In this document: positions 5,937-5,978 of the stretch, piece by piece
Position numbering within the stretch: the stretch's first letter is position 1
How the letters are laid out: every line of letters starts with the position of its first letter
DNA from: JBBSJV01 sp038256935
GTDB lineage: Bacteria; Patescibacteriota; JACMRA01
DNA: 5,978 nt
Direction: 5' to 3'
NCBI GenBank assembly: GCA_038256935.1
Contig: JBBSJV010000086.1
Span: 1-5,978, forward strand
The notes under the pieces: generated by a model
Database searches by the model: none
Seen by the model: only the letters and a program-made list of their open reading frames with translations
Told to the model about the DNA's origin: nothing
Program-made: the position numbers and the translations under genes

Positions 5937-5978
5937 ATGGAGCTACAATTACCCCTTGTCAGCTTCAGTAAGCTAAGA
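5937..5978 (+). CDS. Possible start of a downstream gene, cut by the window end
   Basis: An ATG at 5937 opens a frame with no stop to the window edge (14 codons, MELQLPLVSFSKLR). Unlike the other genes here, it has a purine-rich AGGGAAAAA just upstream (5929-5936 region) that could serve as a weak ribosome binding site, and a TATACT element 35 bases before. Fourteen codons are far too few to identify a product or prove coding. A minus-strand frame ending at 5912 is an equally unproven alternative for this tail. No terminator hairpin is visible between 5856 and 5936. Confidence 0.25.
   Translation, partial: MELQLPLVSFSKLR

Overview
The window reads as a compact, AT-rich bacterial chromosome segment with all recognisable genes on the + strand. 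The 5' end holds the last 80 codons of an unrecognised protein (2-244). A roughly 190-base spacer follows, with several hairpins, one of them a clear intrinsic terminator (331-360). Then come glucose-6-phosphate isomerase (437-1705), an aldose-1-epimerase-type mutarotase one base later (1707-2486), a short promoter-bearing gap, DNA gyrase subunit A (2551-5259), an SGNH/GDSL esterase 11 bases later (5271-5855), and a 3' tail that may contain the start of another gene.

Organism: no rRNA or marker settles it. Tight packing, AT-rich coding sequence, a short 422-residue isomerase, no Shine-Dalgarno sequence before any of the four complete genes, and a GyrA that differs clearly from model bacteria all suggest an uncultured, reduced-genome lineage. 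Candidate Phyla Radiation (Patescibacteria) is my best guess, by inference only. The visible stops are TAG or TAA. Trp is TGG and no gene needs TGA read as an amino acid, so the standard code fits.

Transcription probably runs in three units. The upstream gene ends at the terminator. A TTGACA element at 399-404 could start the isomerase-mutarotase pair. A second TTGACA at 2516-2521 could start gyrA plus the esterase. Both boxes lie about 35 bases before their ATG, the geometry expected of leaderless or nearly leaderless mRNAs, which would fit the missing ribosome binding sites.

Functionally, the sugar pair makes sense together: the mutarotase would equilibrate the anomers of a hexose (probably glucose 6-phosphate) that the isomerase interconverts with fructose 6-phosphate. 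GyrA is a housekeeping supercoiling subunit with two odd features: an acidic, probably disordered N-terminal extension of about 85 residues, and Ala/Asn at the two main quinolone-contact positions. The esterase resembles arylesterases of the MsAcT type and has no evident link to gyrase.

I see no defence system, mobile element, CRISPR array or tRNA. The least explained part is the spacer at 245-436. Its inverted repeats can pair in mutually exclusive ways around the terminator.
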